The notes under the pieces were generated by a model. The model ran no database searches. It was not told where the DNA came from and saw only the letters and a program-made list of their open reading frames with translations. Shown in pieces: positions 26,001-33,663 of a DNA stretch of 64,000 bases. Both the position numbers and the translations under genes were made by a program. The stretch comes from Herbiconiux daphne (GTDB lineage Bacteria > Actinomycetota > Actinomycetes > Actinomycetales > Microbacteriaceae): assembly GCF_024979295.1 (NCBI RefSeq), contig NZ_JANLCJ010000003.1, positions 372,001-436,000 on the forward strand. Reading direction: 5' to 3'. Position 1 is the first letter of the stretch; each line of letters starts with the position of its first letter.

Positions 26001-26770
26001 GCCAGTGCGCGGCTCAGCGACAGCACCGCCGACGTCACCACGTCGACCGATTTCTCGACCTCGAGCAGACGCGGGTCGGCGCTCGACACCACGACCTTGC
26101 GGGCGAGCTGCCACGCCGACGCCTCGCTCAGCACGGCGGCCTCGCTCTCGCGGCCGATGACCACTGCGTTCTCGCGGAAGATGCTGTTCGCGAAGGCGTT
26201 GTAGGTCGCGATGGACGGCGCGTCGAAGGGGTCGAAGGCGACGTGCGCGAAATCGGCCTGCACCAGCTGCTGCAGGCGCGTGCGGATGCGCTCGGCCAGT
26301 TCGCCGGCAGCCTTGCGGGTGAAGGTGAGACCGAGAACCTCGGGCACGGCGACCAGGCCGTTCGCGATCAGCCACACGACCCGGTTGGCCATCGTCTCGG
26401 TCTTGCCGCTGCCGGCGCCCGCGACCACGATGCGCGGATCGAGCGGCGCCTCGATCACGGCGCGCTGCTGATCGGTGGGCCGGGGCAGGTCGAGGCGTTC
26501 GGCGATCTCGATGGCCGAGATGCGCCCGGCGGCGCGCGGGAAGGGTGCGACCGGGCGCGAGCCCGTCGAGGCTCCCGGGCCGGTGCTCGGGCCGGCGGCC
26601 TGGCCCGTGTTCGCGCTCGTGGCTTCGCCGAAGTCGCCGAAGTCATCGGCGTCATCGTTTTCGTGTGCATGTGCGTGTTCGCTCGAGCCAGGTCTCCGAG
26701 CTGGGCGCTCGAACCGCTCGAATGCGCGGGGGTCGTCGAGGTCGTCGAGGTCGAACAGCGCGTCGGTCAC
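23078..26770 (-). CDS. adnB: AdnB-like helicase-nuclease subunit
   Basis: A 1230-residue UvrD/PD-(D/E)XK fusion. Motor motifs are intact: GAGSGKTETMANR (about 117), LLDEYQDTSVVQ (about 353), VGDPHQSIYGWRG, and LTIHGAKGLEWDVV. The C-terminal nuclease has VVDWKTGKAP (about 1157) followed by QLQLALYRLAY. With AdnA it resects double-strand breaks in actinobacteria, with AdnB as the main motor. The first 75 residues are acidic/Gly/Thr-rich, and residues about 1027-1110 form a highly acidic insert with repeats of the form EPFDDE. The GTG start overlaps the adnA stop by four bases (GTGA). Confidence 0.9.
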   Translation of the reverse strand: MTDALFDLDDLDDPRAFERFERPARRPGSSEHAHAHENDDADDFGDFGEATSANTGQAAGPSTGPGASTGSRPVAPFPRAAGRISAIEIAERLDLPRPTDQQRAVIEAPLDPRIVVAGAGSGKTETMANRVVWLIANGLVAVPEVLGLTFTRKAAGELAERIRTRLQQLVQADFAHVAFDPFDAPSIATYNAFANSIFRENAVVIGRESEAAVLSEASAWQLARKVVVSSADPRLLEVEKSVDVVTSAVLSLSRALADNVITSAGVSAYAERFLQLGELPLGSARLKGVPGDLAKALGNVAALPLLLDLADAYAAEKIRRGYVEYSDQIALALAIVEGTPRVVDDYRDRFRVVLLDEYQDTSVVQTRLLSALFRGQAVMAVGDPHQSIYGWRGASAANLARFSADFAPAQRDVAAEPDRAALSGLAAQPHLPAPSAAPDPGHPFALSTSWRNPSLVLDAANTLVAPLTATAGVPVERLGPRPGVIRGSLDVSFSETVSDEAREVAVWLEAQLSVRDTEGRRRSAALLCRSVKKIEPFTAALEARGIPYHVLGIGGLLGQPAVADLVSTLRVLYYPTAGPDLVRVLGGARWRIGTKDLVALRSLASWISQRDHRFQKLDGAVAGQLRSSVVADEDRSIIDALDFLATASPGHTAVAGFSDVGLERLTAAARQFASLRTRAGLGLVDFVDLVQQQLLLDIEVLASPHATAGRASLDAFEEQLTSFLALDPTAGLGDFLSWLEEAEKRDRLEPRTEEPEPGTVQILTIHGAKGLEWDVVAIPRMVESELPGDPRSNLGWLSFGELPFDFRGDAAELPSLAWRSIEAQCDFKPALDAFKAANADHYAAEQRRLIYVAVTRARVNLLLSGSFWTTGVKKVRGPGLYLRELEAAGVIGTGLLPAVSAFDENPLAESENWTTWPRDPLGSRRPRVAAAAQAVLAADPAMATPYDHDIELLLAERAALRGERMLDVPVRIPASRFKDYVADPQAVVRALQRPMPERPFRQTRLGTRFHSWVEERFRQAGGSELVDLAFVAGESLDLFDDELEPFDDEFEPFGDRLDPLGLDEEGVGSLETAADDLADDLDRPTTSAATAPTTAAAPTTDVDEDRRFAQLVATFEASEFAGRRAEEVEVEIHLVLAGRVVVCKIDAIFADGDTFTVVDWKTGKAPVDAADLELKQLQLALYRLAYARWKGIDVDRVDAAFYFVADDEVVRPERLFSEDELVALLRESML

Positions 26771-29700
26771 TCGGACACCGCCTTGATCAACTGGATGCGG
26801 TAGTCGTAGTTGTTCTGGAAGTCGCGCTCCTCGGGGTCGGCGACGCCCGGGAAGGTCGCCGCGGCCATACCCTCGGCCACTTTCTCGATGCGATCGGCGA
26901 TGTCGGCCAGGGCGTCGTCGTCGAGGGGATCCTGCGCCCGCACCGTGAACCGCAGCCCGCGCTCGCCCTTGGCCACGTAGAGCAGGGCGGCTCCGCCCGA
27001 GGCGGTGGCCGCGGCATCCGGAGCGAAGCCCTCGACCGCACCCGACTTCACGGCCAGCTGGTAGGTCGCGAGCTGGGCGTGCCGCGGCAGGTCGCGGGCC
27101 GACGCCGGGTATTTGCCGGTCTTGAGGTCGATCACCACCACGGTGCCGTCGGCGCGCCGCTCGATGCGGTCGATCGAGCCGTTCACCTCGGCGCGCCCCT
27201 GGCGAAAGCCGAACGTCGCCTCGGCGCCCACCAGCTCGTGCTGCGACGCCGCGAAGCTGCGCAGATAGGCACTCAGCCCGTCGAACTTGGTGCGCAGCGC
27301 GCGCTTCTCGCGCTCTTCGATCCAGGGCGCCTCGAAGCGCAGTTCCTGCCAGCGCTGCTGCGACGCGTTCCAGAGCTCGTCGCTGGTGAGATCGGCGTCG
27401 GGATCGGCGGAGACCTGCTCCATCACCGAGTGCACGATGGTGCCGATGCCGGCCGCGAGCCCCTTCGATCCGCCGGCGACCTGGTCGATGAACCAGATCA
27501 GCGGCGAGCTCTCGAAGGCCTCGATGCGCGAGGGCGAGACGCGCACCACGGCGTCGGGGTCGTCGGGGTCGACGACGGGCTCGTCGGTCGACGCGGCGAG
27601 CAGGCCGTACCACTCGGCCGGGTGCGCGCCCGGCACGCCCTCGGCGGCAAGTCGCGCGAGGGCGGCGGCGGCGCGCTGGTCGCCCTCTTCGGTGAGGCGG
27701 CGGCGCAGATAGCCGGTGGTGCCGCGCAGGGTGAGCGGATGCCGCACCACACGCACCGGGCCGGCATCCGGTGCCAGCCCGAAGAAGGCCGAGGGCTGCT
27801 CGTCGTCGTTCGCCACGCAGCTCAGCACGGTGAGCTCGGTGGAGCGCGACACGGCGAGGGCGAACATGCGCAGCTCGTCGGCCAGCACGTCGGCGCGGGT
27901 GTCATCGGCGGGCAGACCGGTGCGCGGGGCGGACACGGCAGAGGGCCCGCCGAGGTGCGCCTCGACGCCGTCGCGTTCCCTCGCGGCGCGATCCGGGTCG
28001 GTGGCTGCGCCACCGGCCGCGGACAGCGTCAGGTCGACCTCGACCGAGACGCCACCGGGCGCAGCCACAGCGGCGCCGCCCGCCTCGGCCAGGGCGCTGA
28101 GCGTCTGCGCGTGCAGGAGTGAGCCGCGCTGGCGCAGGTTCGGCCACACCGACTCCTGCAGGACGGCGACCACCACGACCTCGACGTCGATGCCCACGGC
28201 GCCCGTGGGGGTGGTGACGAGCACCGAACCGCTGCGTGACCGGGGTGACAGCGTGTCTTCGGGCACCTCGGCCGTGAGGAATTCGTCGATGAACAGTGCC
28301 GCGGGCCGCTCGGGCTCGCGTTCGACCGAACGCTTCGCCGAGGTGAACAGCGCGACCGCGCCGTCGAGGTTGCGGTTCGCCTCGTCGGCGACGATGCCCG
28401 ATCCGCTGGCGAGGTCGCCCCAGCGCTTCGCGAGGCCGGTGCGCTGCCAGAGTTCCCAGAGCAGTTCTTCGATGGTCGCGCCATCGGCGTGGCTCTGTGC
28501 GAGCTTCTGCAGGGTGACCCCGAGGGCCGCGACCCGCCGAGCGGGGGCGGAGTCGATCACGGCCAGCACGCCGGGCGTGAGAACGGCTTCGCGCAGCAGT
28601 TCGTCGGCGTGCCGCGACCCGCCGGCGGCTAGTTCGTCGTGGCGCAGCGCCAGGCGCAGGCGGCGGAGCCCCACGGCGTCGATGCCGCCGAGCGGGCCGA
28701 GGATGACGGACTGGAGCGCTTCGGGGGTGAACTCGAGCCGGCCGATCGCGAGTGCGACCGCCTCGACCAGATGCCGGGCGGCGTAGTCGTCGCGCAGTGC
28801 CTGCACGGCCGACAGCGTGCGCGTCGGCACCTCGGCGAGCGCGAGGCCCCGGGCGAACGCGGGCACCAGGGCGCCTGACCGCACCACGACGGCCATGCGC
28901 GACCAGTCGGTGTCGTGCAGCAGGTGGCGCTCGCGCAGCAGGCGCGCGATGGTGGAGATCTCGGCGGCCCGCGAATCGGCCTGGATGGTGAGCACCTGGC
29001 CCGGTTCGGCACGACGCGGCGCCTCGCGGCCGGGTTCGGCACGACGCGACGTGTCGCGGCCGGGTTCGGCACGACGCGAAGTCTTGCTGTCGGGGTCGGC
29101 CGCGGCACCCTGCACTGGCGCCGCGCCCATCGCGCCCGCCGAGACCGCTGACCCGCGAGCCTCCCCGCCGGGGGCCTCGAGGGCGTCGCGGGTGTCGCGC
29201 TGCGAGCCGGCGGCAGCGGTGCCGATGCGTTCGGTGACCCGTCGGGTGAAGTCGCGCAGGGCGCCGCGCTGCCGATAAGAGGTGCGCAGCACGACCGGCG
29301 GTGCCGTCGGCACACCGAGAGCCCGGGAGAGCTGCCCGAGCGCCCGCACGTCGGTGCCGCGGAAACCCGCGGTGGCGGCATCCGGATCGCCGAAGGCGAC
29401 CACCGCGGTGCCCCGTCGCGCGAGCTCGCGAACGAGGGTGAGGGCGCCGACCGGCAGGTCGTGGAAGTCGTCGACCACCACGAGCCGCACTCCGCTCAGG
29501 CCGCCGCCCGTGCGCACGAGGCGGCGCCCCTCGGCCAGGATCTCGGCCGAGTCGAGCCGCGCCGCCTCGAAGCCCTCGATGGCCGCCCGGTAGTCTCTGA
29601 CGAACGCCGCTGCCGAGACCCACTCGGCCACTTCGTGCCGGTGGCCCAGTGCTTCGAGCGCCTCGGCGGAGACGCCGTTCTCGGTGGCCCGCATCATGAG

Positions 29701-30264
29701 CTCGCGCAGTTCGGTGCGGAACGCCTTCAGCCGTCGCACCTCGGGCGGCAGCTCATCGGGCCAGCGCACCGCCGGTCTGCCCTCGGCGGCGTCGTCGATC
29801 GCGCCCTCGATCAGGTCGGCGATGACCCGGTCTTGTTCGGCGCCGGTGAGCAGGGCCACGGGCCGGCCGGTCGCCACGGCGTTCTGGCGCACCAGCTCGA
29901 AGGCGGCCGACGTGGGCGTGCGGGCGAGCGGACCGTTGCTCGGGATGCCGAGCCGCAGCGCCACCCGGTCGCGCAGTCGCGTCGCACTCTGCCGGGTCGG
30001 CGTGAGCACCAGGATGCTCTCGGGCGCGAGGCCGAAGCGCTCGACGCGATCGGCCACGAGTTCGAGCAGCGCGTGGGTCTTGCCGGTGCCCGGGGCGCCG
30101 ATCACCGCGAAGGATTGCTCGGGCCCCCGGTCGAGGATCGACCGCTGCTCGGGGTCGAGCCCGCCCTGCGACGGCGCCGACGAGTCGGGCCCGGTCGAAA
30201 CGCGCCCCGCAGGAGGCACGGCGCCGGCCGAGGCGTCGAGTTCGAGGGCGGATCCGTGTGGCAC
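26767..30264 (-). CDS. adnA: AdnA-like helicase-nuclease subunit
   Basis: A 1165-residue protein from the GTG at 30264, which is favoured by a TAGCGT box seven bases upstream; the open frame continues to 30423 with other GTG codons. Walker A GAPGTGKTHALLE (about 52) is intact, but motif II reads VVVDDFHDLP in place of DEYQD, and motif III GDPDAATAGFRG departs from GDxxQSIY, matching the weaker AdnA motor. The nuclease motif is VVVIDLKTGKYP (about 1040). Three tandem RRAEPG decapeptides lie between the motor domains. It is the first gene of the adnA-adnB operon, the same order as in mycobacteria. Confidence 0.88.
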   Translation of the reverse strand: MPHGSALELDASAGAVPPAGRVSTGPDSSAPSQGGLDPEQRSILDRGPEQSFAVIGAPGTGKTHALLELVADRVERFGLAPESILVLTPTRQSATRLRDRVALRLGIPSNGPLARTPTSAAFELVRQNAVATGRPVALLTGAEQDRVIADLIEGAIDDAAEGRPAVRWPDELPPEVRRLKAFRTELRELMMRATENGVSAEALEALGHRHEVAEWVSAAAFVRDYRAAIEGFEAARLDSAEILAEGRRLVRTGGGLSGVRLVVVDDFHDLPVGALTLVRELARRGTAVVAFGDPDAATAGFRGTDVRALGQLSRALGVPTAPPVVLRTSYRQRGALRDFTRRVTERIGTAAAGSQRDTRDALEAPGGEARGSAVSAGAMGAAPVQGAAADPDSKTSRRAEPGRDTSRRAEPGREAPRRAEPGQVLTIQADSRAAEISTIARLLRERHLLHDTDWSRMAVVVRSGALVPAFARGLALAEVPTRTLSAVQALRDDYAARHLVEAVALAIGRLEFTPEALQSVILGPLGGIDAVGLRRLRLALRHDELAAGGSRHADELLREAVLTPGVLAVIDSAPARRVAALGVTLQKLAQSHADGATIEELLWELWQRTGLAKRWGDLASGSGIVADEANRNLDGAVALFTSAKRSVEREPERPAALFIDEFLTAEVPEDTLSPRSRSGSVLVTTPTGAVGIDVEVVVVAVLQESVWPNLRQRGSLLHAQTLSALAEAGGAAVAAPGGVSVEVDLTLSAAGGAATDPDRAARERDGVEAHLGGPSAVSAPRTGLPADDTRADVLADELRMFALAVSRSTELTVLSCVANDDEQPSAFFGLAPDAGPVRVVRHPLTLRGTTGYLRRRLTEEGDQRAAAALARLAAEGVPGAHPAEWYGLLAASTDEPVVDPDDPDAVVRVSPSRIEAFESSPLIWFIDQVAGGSKGLAAGIGTIVHSVMEQVSADPDADLTSDELWNASQQRWQELRFEAPWIEEREKRALRTKFDGLSAYLRSFAASQHELVGAEATFGFRQGRAEVNGSIDRIERRADGTVVVIDLKTGKYPASARDLPRHAQLATYQLAVKSGAVEGFAPDAAATASGGAALLYVAKGERGLRFTVRAQDPLDDDALADIADRIEKVAEGMAAATFPGVADPEERDFQNNYDYRIQLIKAVSE
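29001..29090. repeat. 30-base tandem repeat (three units) within adnA
   Basis: Units at 29001-29030, 29031-29060 and 29061-29090 share the core GTTCGGCACGACGCG, with the third unit diverging near its end. On the coding strand each gives an RRAEPG-type decapeptide. The reading frame is preserved and the copy number may vary between strains. Confidence 0.8.
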
Positions 30265-30271
30265 GGGCACC

Positions 30272-30277
30272 ACGCTA
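30272..30277 (-). promoter_or_regulatory. -10 box TAGCGT for adnA (leaderless)
   Basis: TAGCGT is seven bases before GTG 30264. It lies inside the longer open frame, so it also argues against starts further upstream. Confidence 0.4.
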
Positions 30278-30375
30278 GCGGGCGCCGCCGACAACGGGCG
30301 GAGGCGCCCTGCGGTGTTCGCTCTGGGCTGGTGCGCGACGGGCGCCGAACGTGCGGAGCGGCCGGGACGGTGCCG

Positions 30376-30381
30376 TAATCT
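30376..30381 (+). promoter_or_regulatory. -10 box TAATCT for the DUF3107 gene
   Basis: TAATCT would start transcription near 30388, giving a leader of about 41 bases with the ribosome site GAAAGG at 30415-30420. It is divergent from the adnA promoter, about 100 bases away. Confidence 0.45.
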
Positions 30382-30428
30382 GGGCGAGTGGTCGTCACTG
30401 CGGCCACGTGACGTGAAAGGCACACCTG

Positions 30429-30653
30429 ATGGACATTCGTATCGGTATCGCTAACTCGCCCCGTGAGCTCAACTTCGAGTCGAGCCAGTCCCCCGCCGAG
30501 ATCGAGAAGGTCGTGGCCGATGCCCTGTCGGGTGGCGGCACGCACGTCTCGCTCACCGACAACAAGGGCAAGGTCTACCTCGTTCCCGTGTCGGGCCTGG
30601 CCTACATCGAGATCGGCAGCGAAGAGTCGCGCCGCGTTGGCTTCGTCGGCTAG
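30429..30653 (+). CDS. DUF3107 family small protein
   Basis: A 74-residue protein with the family pattern MDIRIGIANSPRELNFES, then SLTDNKGKVYLVPVSGLAYI and a short acidic/basic end. DUF3107 proteins are near-universal in actinobacteria and of unknown function; the small all-beta pattern suggests a ligand- or RNA-binding fold. GAAAGG stands eight bases before the ATG. The next gene starts nine bases after its stop. Confidence 0.9.
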   Translation: MDIRIGIANSPRELNFESSQSPAEIEKVVADALSGGGTHVSLTDNKGKVYLVPVSGLAYIEIGSEESRRVGFVG

Positions 30654-30662
30654 CATCCGCTC

Positions 30663-30968
30663 ATGGAACTGCTGTTCATCACCCTTGGCGGTGTGATCCT
30701 CGGCCTCGGCGCGCGCTACCTGCTGCCGAACCGCGATCGCCACGGCGTCATCCTCATCCCCGCCATCGGCGCGGCGGTCTCCGCGGTCATCTGGCTCGCG
30801 TTGACCTGGGCCGGCTGGGCGTGGGACGGCGGGTGGATCTGGGTGGTCAGCCTGGTCGTCACCGGCCTTGTGGTGGTGGCCGCCGACATCCTGATCGGCC
30901 GCAGCCGCAAGACCCACGACGACGAGCGGCTGCAGGCGCTGCTCTCGGGGCGGGTTCCCGTCAGCTGA
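30663..30968 (+). CDS. Small integral membrane protein (101 aa)
   Basis: Three hydrophobic helices (LLFITLGGVILGLGARYLL; VILIPAIGAAVSAVIWLALT; IWVVSLVVTGLVVVAADILI) and a charged cytoplasmic tail (GRSRKTHDDERLQ). I do not recognise a family with a known function. It probably forms an operon with the DUF3107 gene; TAGCAT overlapping that gene's stop codon, six bases before this ATG, could also drive it alone. A terminator follows. Confidence 0.75.
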   Translation: MELLFITLGGVILGLGARYLLPNRDRHGVILIPAIGAAVSAVIWLALTWAGWAWDGGWIWVVSLVVTGLVVVAADILIGRSRKTHDDERLQALLSGRVPVS

Positions 30969-30988
30969 CGGCGGCGAGAAGTCGACGA

Positions 30989-31021
30989 GACGTCCATCTC
31001 CGTGTGAGGTGGGCGTCTTTT
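30989..31021 (+). terminator. Rho-independent terminator
   Basis: 12-base arms at 30989-31000 and 31006-31017 pair completely if two G:T wobbles are allowed, with a five-base loop and a TTTT tail at 31018-31021. It ends the DUF3107/membrane-protein unit and stands before the convergent ferritin-like gene. Confidence 0.8.
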
Positions 31022-31066
31022 GACGTTCGGGGCGACGCGGAGGCGAGGCGTCACGCGTTAAGGCCG

Positions 31067-31783
31067 TCAGGCGGTCAGGCCGAGCCGGTCCATGCGGCGG
31101 GTGTGCGCAGCGATCATCTCGGTGAAGACCGGCTCGATGCGCTGTTCGTCCGATTCCGGGTTGCCGGTGAGGTGGATGGCCGAACGGGCCACCAGCAACG
31201 TGTCGCCCACCACCCGGCGGCCCCACATCGCCAGCCGCGAGCCGAGCACGGCGTCGGCGGCGATGGCGTCGGAGAGGATGTCGACGATGGCGCGGCGGCC
31301 GGTGTCGGCATCCAGGATCGCGATGCAACGCGGGCCCGTGTCACCCGGCAGCCCCGCGGCGAGCAGCGTGAAGAAGTCGTCGAGGATGCCGGCCGTGAGG
31401 TAGATGCTCGCCAGCTGCTCGAACCAGTCCGATCCCCGCACGAGGGCGCGGTAGCGGTCGATGCCCGCGGTGAAGGGGTCGATGACCTCGGAGGGCGCGT
31501 CGACGCGGCGCCGGATCTCGGCCACGAACCGCTCGTGCTTGTCGAGCGCCTGGCCCGCGGCCGGCGCGAGCAGTTGCTTGGCCGCGACCGTCGGCGAGGC
31601 GGCGATGGCATCCGACACCTCTTCGAAGATGGCCAGCTGCACATAGGCGACCTGCCCCAGGTAGGGCAGCACCTCGGGGGTGAGCTCGGCCAGGTTGACC
31701 TTCGGCAAGGTGGACGTGTCGACCCGGGGCTTCAGCCGCGGGATGTCGATGCGCACCTTCGGGCGGCGGAGGAATCCGAACAC
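31067..31783 (-). CDS. Ferritin-like fold protein (MiaE-like domain)
   Basis: A 238-residue helical protein of the actinobacterial ferritin-like family usually found next to the DEAD-box helicase. Metal-type residues are visible in QLAIFEEVSDA, ALDKHERFVAEI and TAGILDDFFTLLA. A role in RNA or tRNA modification is suggested only by its distant MiaE similarity. I prefer GTG 31783, since TAGTAT lies seven bases upstream; an ATG at 31792 overlaps that box and would add three residues. It is divergent from the helicase gene. Confidence 0.8.
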   Translation of the reverse strand: MFGFLRRPKVRIDIPRLKPRVDTSTLPKVNLAELTPEVLPYLGQVAYVQLAIFEEVSDAIAASPTVAAKQLLAPAAGQALDKHERFVAEIRRRVDAPSEVIDPFTAGIDRYRALVRGSDWFEQLASIYLTAGILDDFFTLLAAGLPGDTGPRCIAILDADTGRRAIVDILSDAIAADAVLGSRLAMWGRRVVGDTLLVARSAIHLTGNPESDEQRIEPVFTEMIAAHTRRMDRLGLTA

Positions 31784-31790
31784 GACGTTC

Positions 31791-31796
31791 ATACTA
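31791..31796 (-). promoter_or_regulatory. -10 box TAGTAT that decides the ferritin-like start
   Basis: The box is seven bases before GTG 31783 and includes the A and T of the competing ATG 31792, so the longer form would lie partly upstream of the transcript start. Confidence 0.4.
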
Positions 31797-31884
31797 TCCG
31801 GGCGCCGCGCACCCGATTCGCCGACAGCGCAGCCGTTTGGGCGCTGCTCCGCGCGCTTCCGGCGTCGTGATCAGCGCGGTCGAC

Positions 31885-32016
31885 TAAACTCGAGGCGGGC
31901 CCTGAAGAAACTCGGGGCAATCGCCGCCGTCCGACGCCATCGTCGGTTGTCGCAGCGCGTCATCGCGCAGCACCGTTCTCTCACGGCGGCCTCGCATCCA
32001 CGACAGGGTATCCATA
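31885..32016 (+). promoter_or_regulatory. Promoter and long leader of the DEAD-box helicase gene
   Basis: TAAACT at 31885-31890 is the best -10, which would give a leader of about 120 bases before the GTG at 32017. Long leaders are known for cold-induced RNA helicase mRNAs. No ribosome site of normal strength is seen directly before the GTG. Confidence 0.4.
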
Positions 32017-33630
32017 GTGACTTTCAGTGAACTCAACATCGACCAGGACATGGTCGATGCTCTTGCCGCCAAGGGCATTCTCGAGCCGTTCCCCATTCAG
32101 GAACAGACCATCCCGCTCGCGCTCGACGGGCAAGACATCATCGGCCAGGCCAAGACCGGCACCGGCAAGACCTTCGGCTTCGGCCTCCCCCTCATCCAGC
32201 GTCTGGGCCTCGACCCCGAGCCCGGCGTCAAGGCGCTCGTCGTCGTTCCCACCCGCGAGCTGTGCGTTCAGGTGACCGAAGACCTCGAGATCGCCGCGGG
32301 CAACCGCAACACCAAGATCGTGTCGATCTACGGCGGCAAGGCCTACGAGGGGCAGATCGAGCAGATCAAGGCCGGCGCGCAGATCGTCGTCGGCACCCCG
32401 GGCCGCCTGCTCGACCTGGCCGGCCAGCGCCTGCTGAACCTCGGCGCCGTGCAGGAGATGGTGCTCGACGAGGCCGACAAGATGCTCGACCTCGGCTTCC
32501 TCGCCGACATCGAGAAGCTCTTCGCGCAGACCCCGGCCACCCGCCACACCATGCTCTTCTCGGCCACGATGCCCGGCCCGATCGTGGCGCTCGCGCGCCG
32601 CTTCATGAACCGGCCCATCCACATCCGCGCCACCGACCCCGACGAGGGGCTGACGCAGGCGAACATCAAGCACCTCATCTACCGTGCCCACAACATGGAC
32701 AAAGACGAGGTCATCGCCCGCATCCTGCAGGCCGAGGGCCGCGGCAAGACCGTCGTCTTCACCCGCACCAAGCGCGCCGCCGCCAAGCTCGTCGAAGAAC
32801 TCAACGACCGCGGCTTCAACGCCGCTGCCGTGCACGGCGACCTCAATCAGGAGCAGCGCGAGCGTGCCATGGCCGCCTTCAAGGCCGGCAAGAAAGACAT
32901 CCTGATCGCCACGGATGTCGCGGCTCGCGGCATCGACGTCGACGACGTCACCCACGTGATCAACCACACCATCCCCGACGACGACAAGACCTACCTGCAC
33001 CGTGCCGGGCGCACGGGCCGTGCCGGCAAGACGGGCATCGCGGTGACCTTCGTCGACTGGGACGACCTGCACAAGTGGGCCCTCATCAACCGCGCGCTCG
33101 AGTTCGGCCAGCCCGAGCCCACCGAGACCTACTCGTCGTCGCCGCACCTGTTCACCGACCTCGACATCCCCGCGGGCACGCGCGGCCGTCTCAAGGCCAG
33201 CACGCGCTCGGAGGAGGCCCGCACGGGTTCGTCGGCCGGTGGCGGCGGCGAGCGCGGCGGCCGGGGCGGGTCACGGTCGGGCGGCAGCCGCGATGGGGGC
33301 CGCGACAGTGGTGGCCGCGACGGGGGCGCCTCGCGCTCGAGCGGTCCTCGCGAGGGCGGCGACAGCGCCGAGGGCGGCAGCCGCCCGGCGCGCAGCCGCA
33401 CCCGCAGCCGTTCGCGGTCGGGCAGTGCCACGACCGCCGACGGCACCCCGCGCAGCTTCAACGAGATCTTCTCGTCGGCCCCGGCCGGCGGCGAGGGCGC
33501 GTCGGCCGCGACCGGCACGGCCGCGGCCACGGAGTCCACGTCGACCGGCGGCGGCTCCGAGCACCACGACGGCAACAGCGCACCGCGCCGCCGCAGCCGC
33601 TCGCGCCGCCGCGCTCCCCGCCCTGAATAG
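32017..33630 (+). CDS. DEAD-box ATP-dependent RNA helicase (RhlE/CsdA-like)
   Basis: A 537-residue helicase. The Q motif (PFPIQEQTIPLAL), motif I AKTGTGKTFGFG, Ib TPGRLLDLA, II VLDEADKMLDLGF, III SATMPG and VI HRAGRTGRAGKTG are all intact. From about residue 390 the tail is Gly/Arg/Ser-rich (RG and SRSR repeats) and strongly basic, which fits RNA binding in RNA decay or ribosome assembly and likely cold-shock use. The GTG start at 32017 agrees with the family N-terminus (TFSELNIDQDMV). Confidence 0.93.
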   Translation: MTFSELNIDQDMVDALAAKGILEPFPIQEQTIPLALDGQDIIGQAKTGTGKTFGFGLPLIQRLGLDPEPGVKALVVVPTRELCVQVTEDLEIAAGNRNTKIVSIYGGKAYEGQIEQIKAGAQIVVGTPGRLLDLAGQRLLNLGAVQEMVLDEADKMLDLGFLADIEKLFAQTPATRHTMLFSATMPGPIVALARRFMNRPIHIRATDPDEGLTQANIKHLIYRAHNMDKDEVIARILQAEGRGKTVVFTRTKRAAAKLVEELNDRGFNAAAVHGDLNQEQRERAMAAFKAGKKDILIATDVAARGIDVDDVTHVINHTIPDDDKTYLHRAGRTGRAGKTGIAVTFVDWDDLHKWALINRALEFGQPEPTETYSSSPHLFTDLDIPAGTRGRLKASTRSEEARTGSSAGGGGERGGRGGSRSGGSRDGGRDSGGRDGGASRSSGPREGGDSAEGGSRPARSRTRSRSRSGSATTADGTPRSFNEIFSSAPAGGEGASAATGTAAATESTSTGGGSEHHDGNSAPRRRSRSRRRAPRPE

Positions 33631-33663
33631 CCGCACCGCCAGCACCCACTGCCGGCTCGGCCG

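Noticed and set aside
27000..27613. Extension of adnB upstream into adnA
   Set aside because: The added residues are Arg/Ala-rich shadow sequence of adnA; GTG 26770 with a 4-base overlap is the natural coupled start.
28990..29100. CRISPR-like array in adnA, also 1891-1950
   Set aside because: The 30-base units are directly adjacent without spacers and lie in frame within genes; they are tandem repeats.
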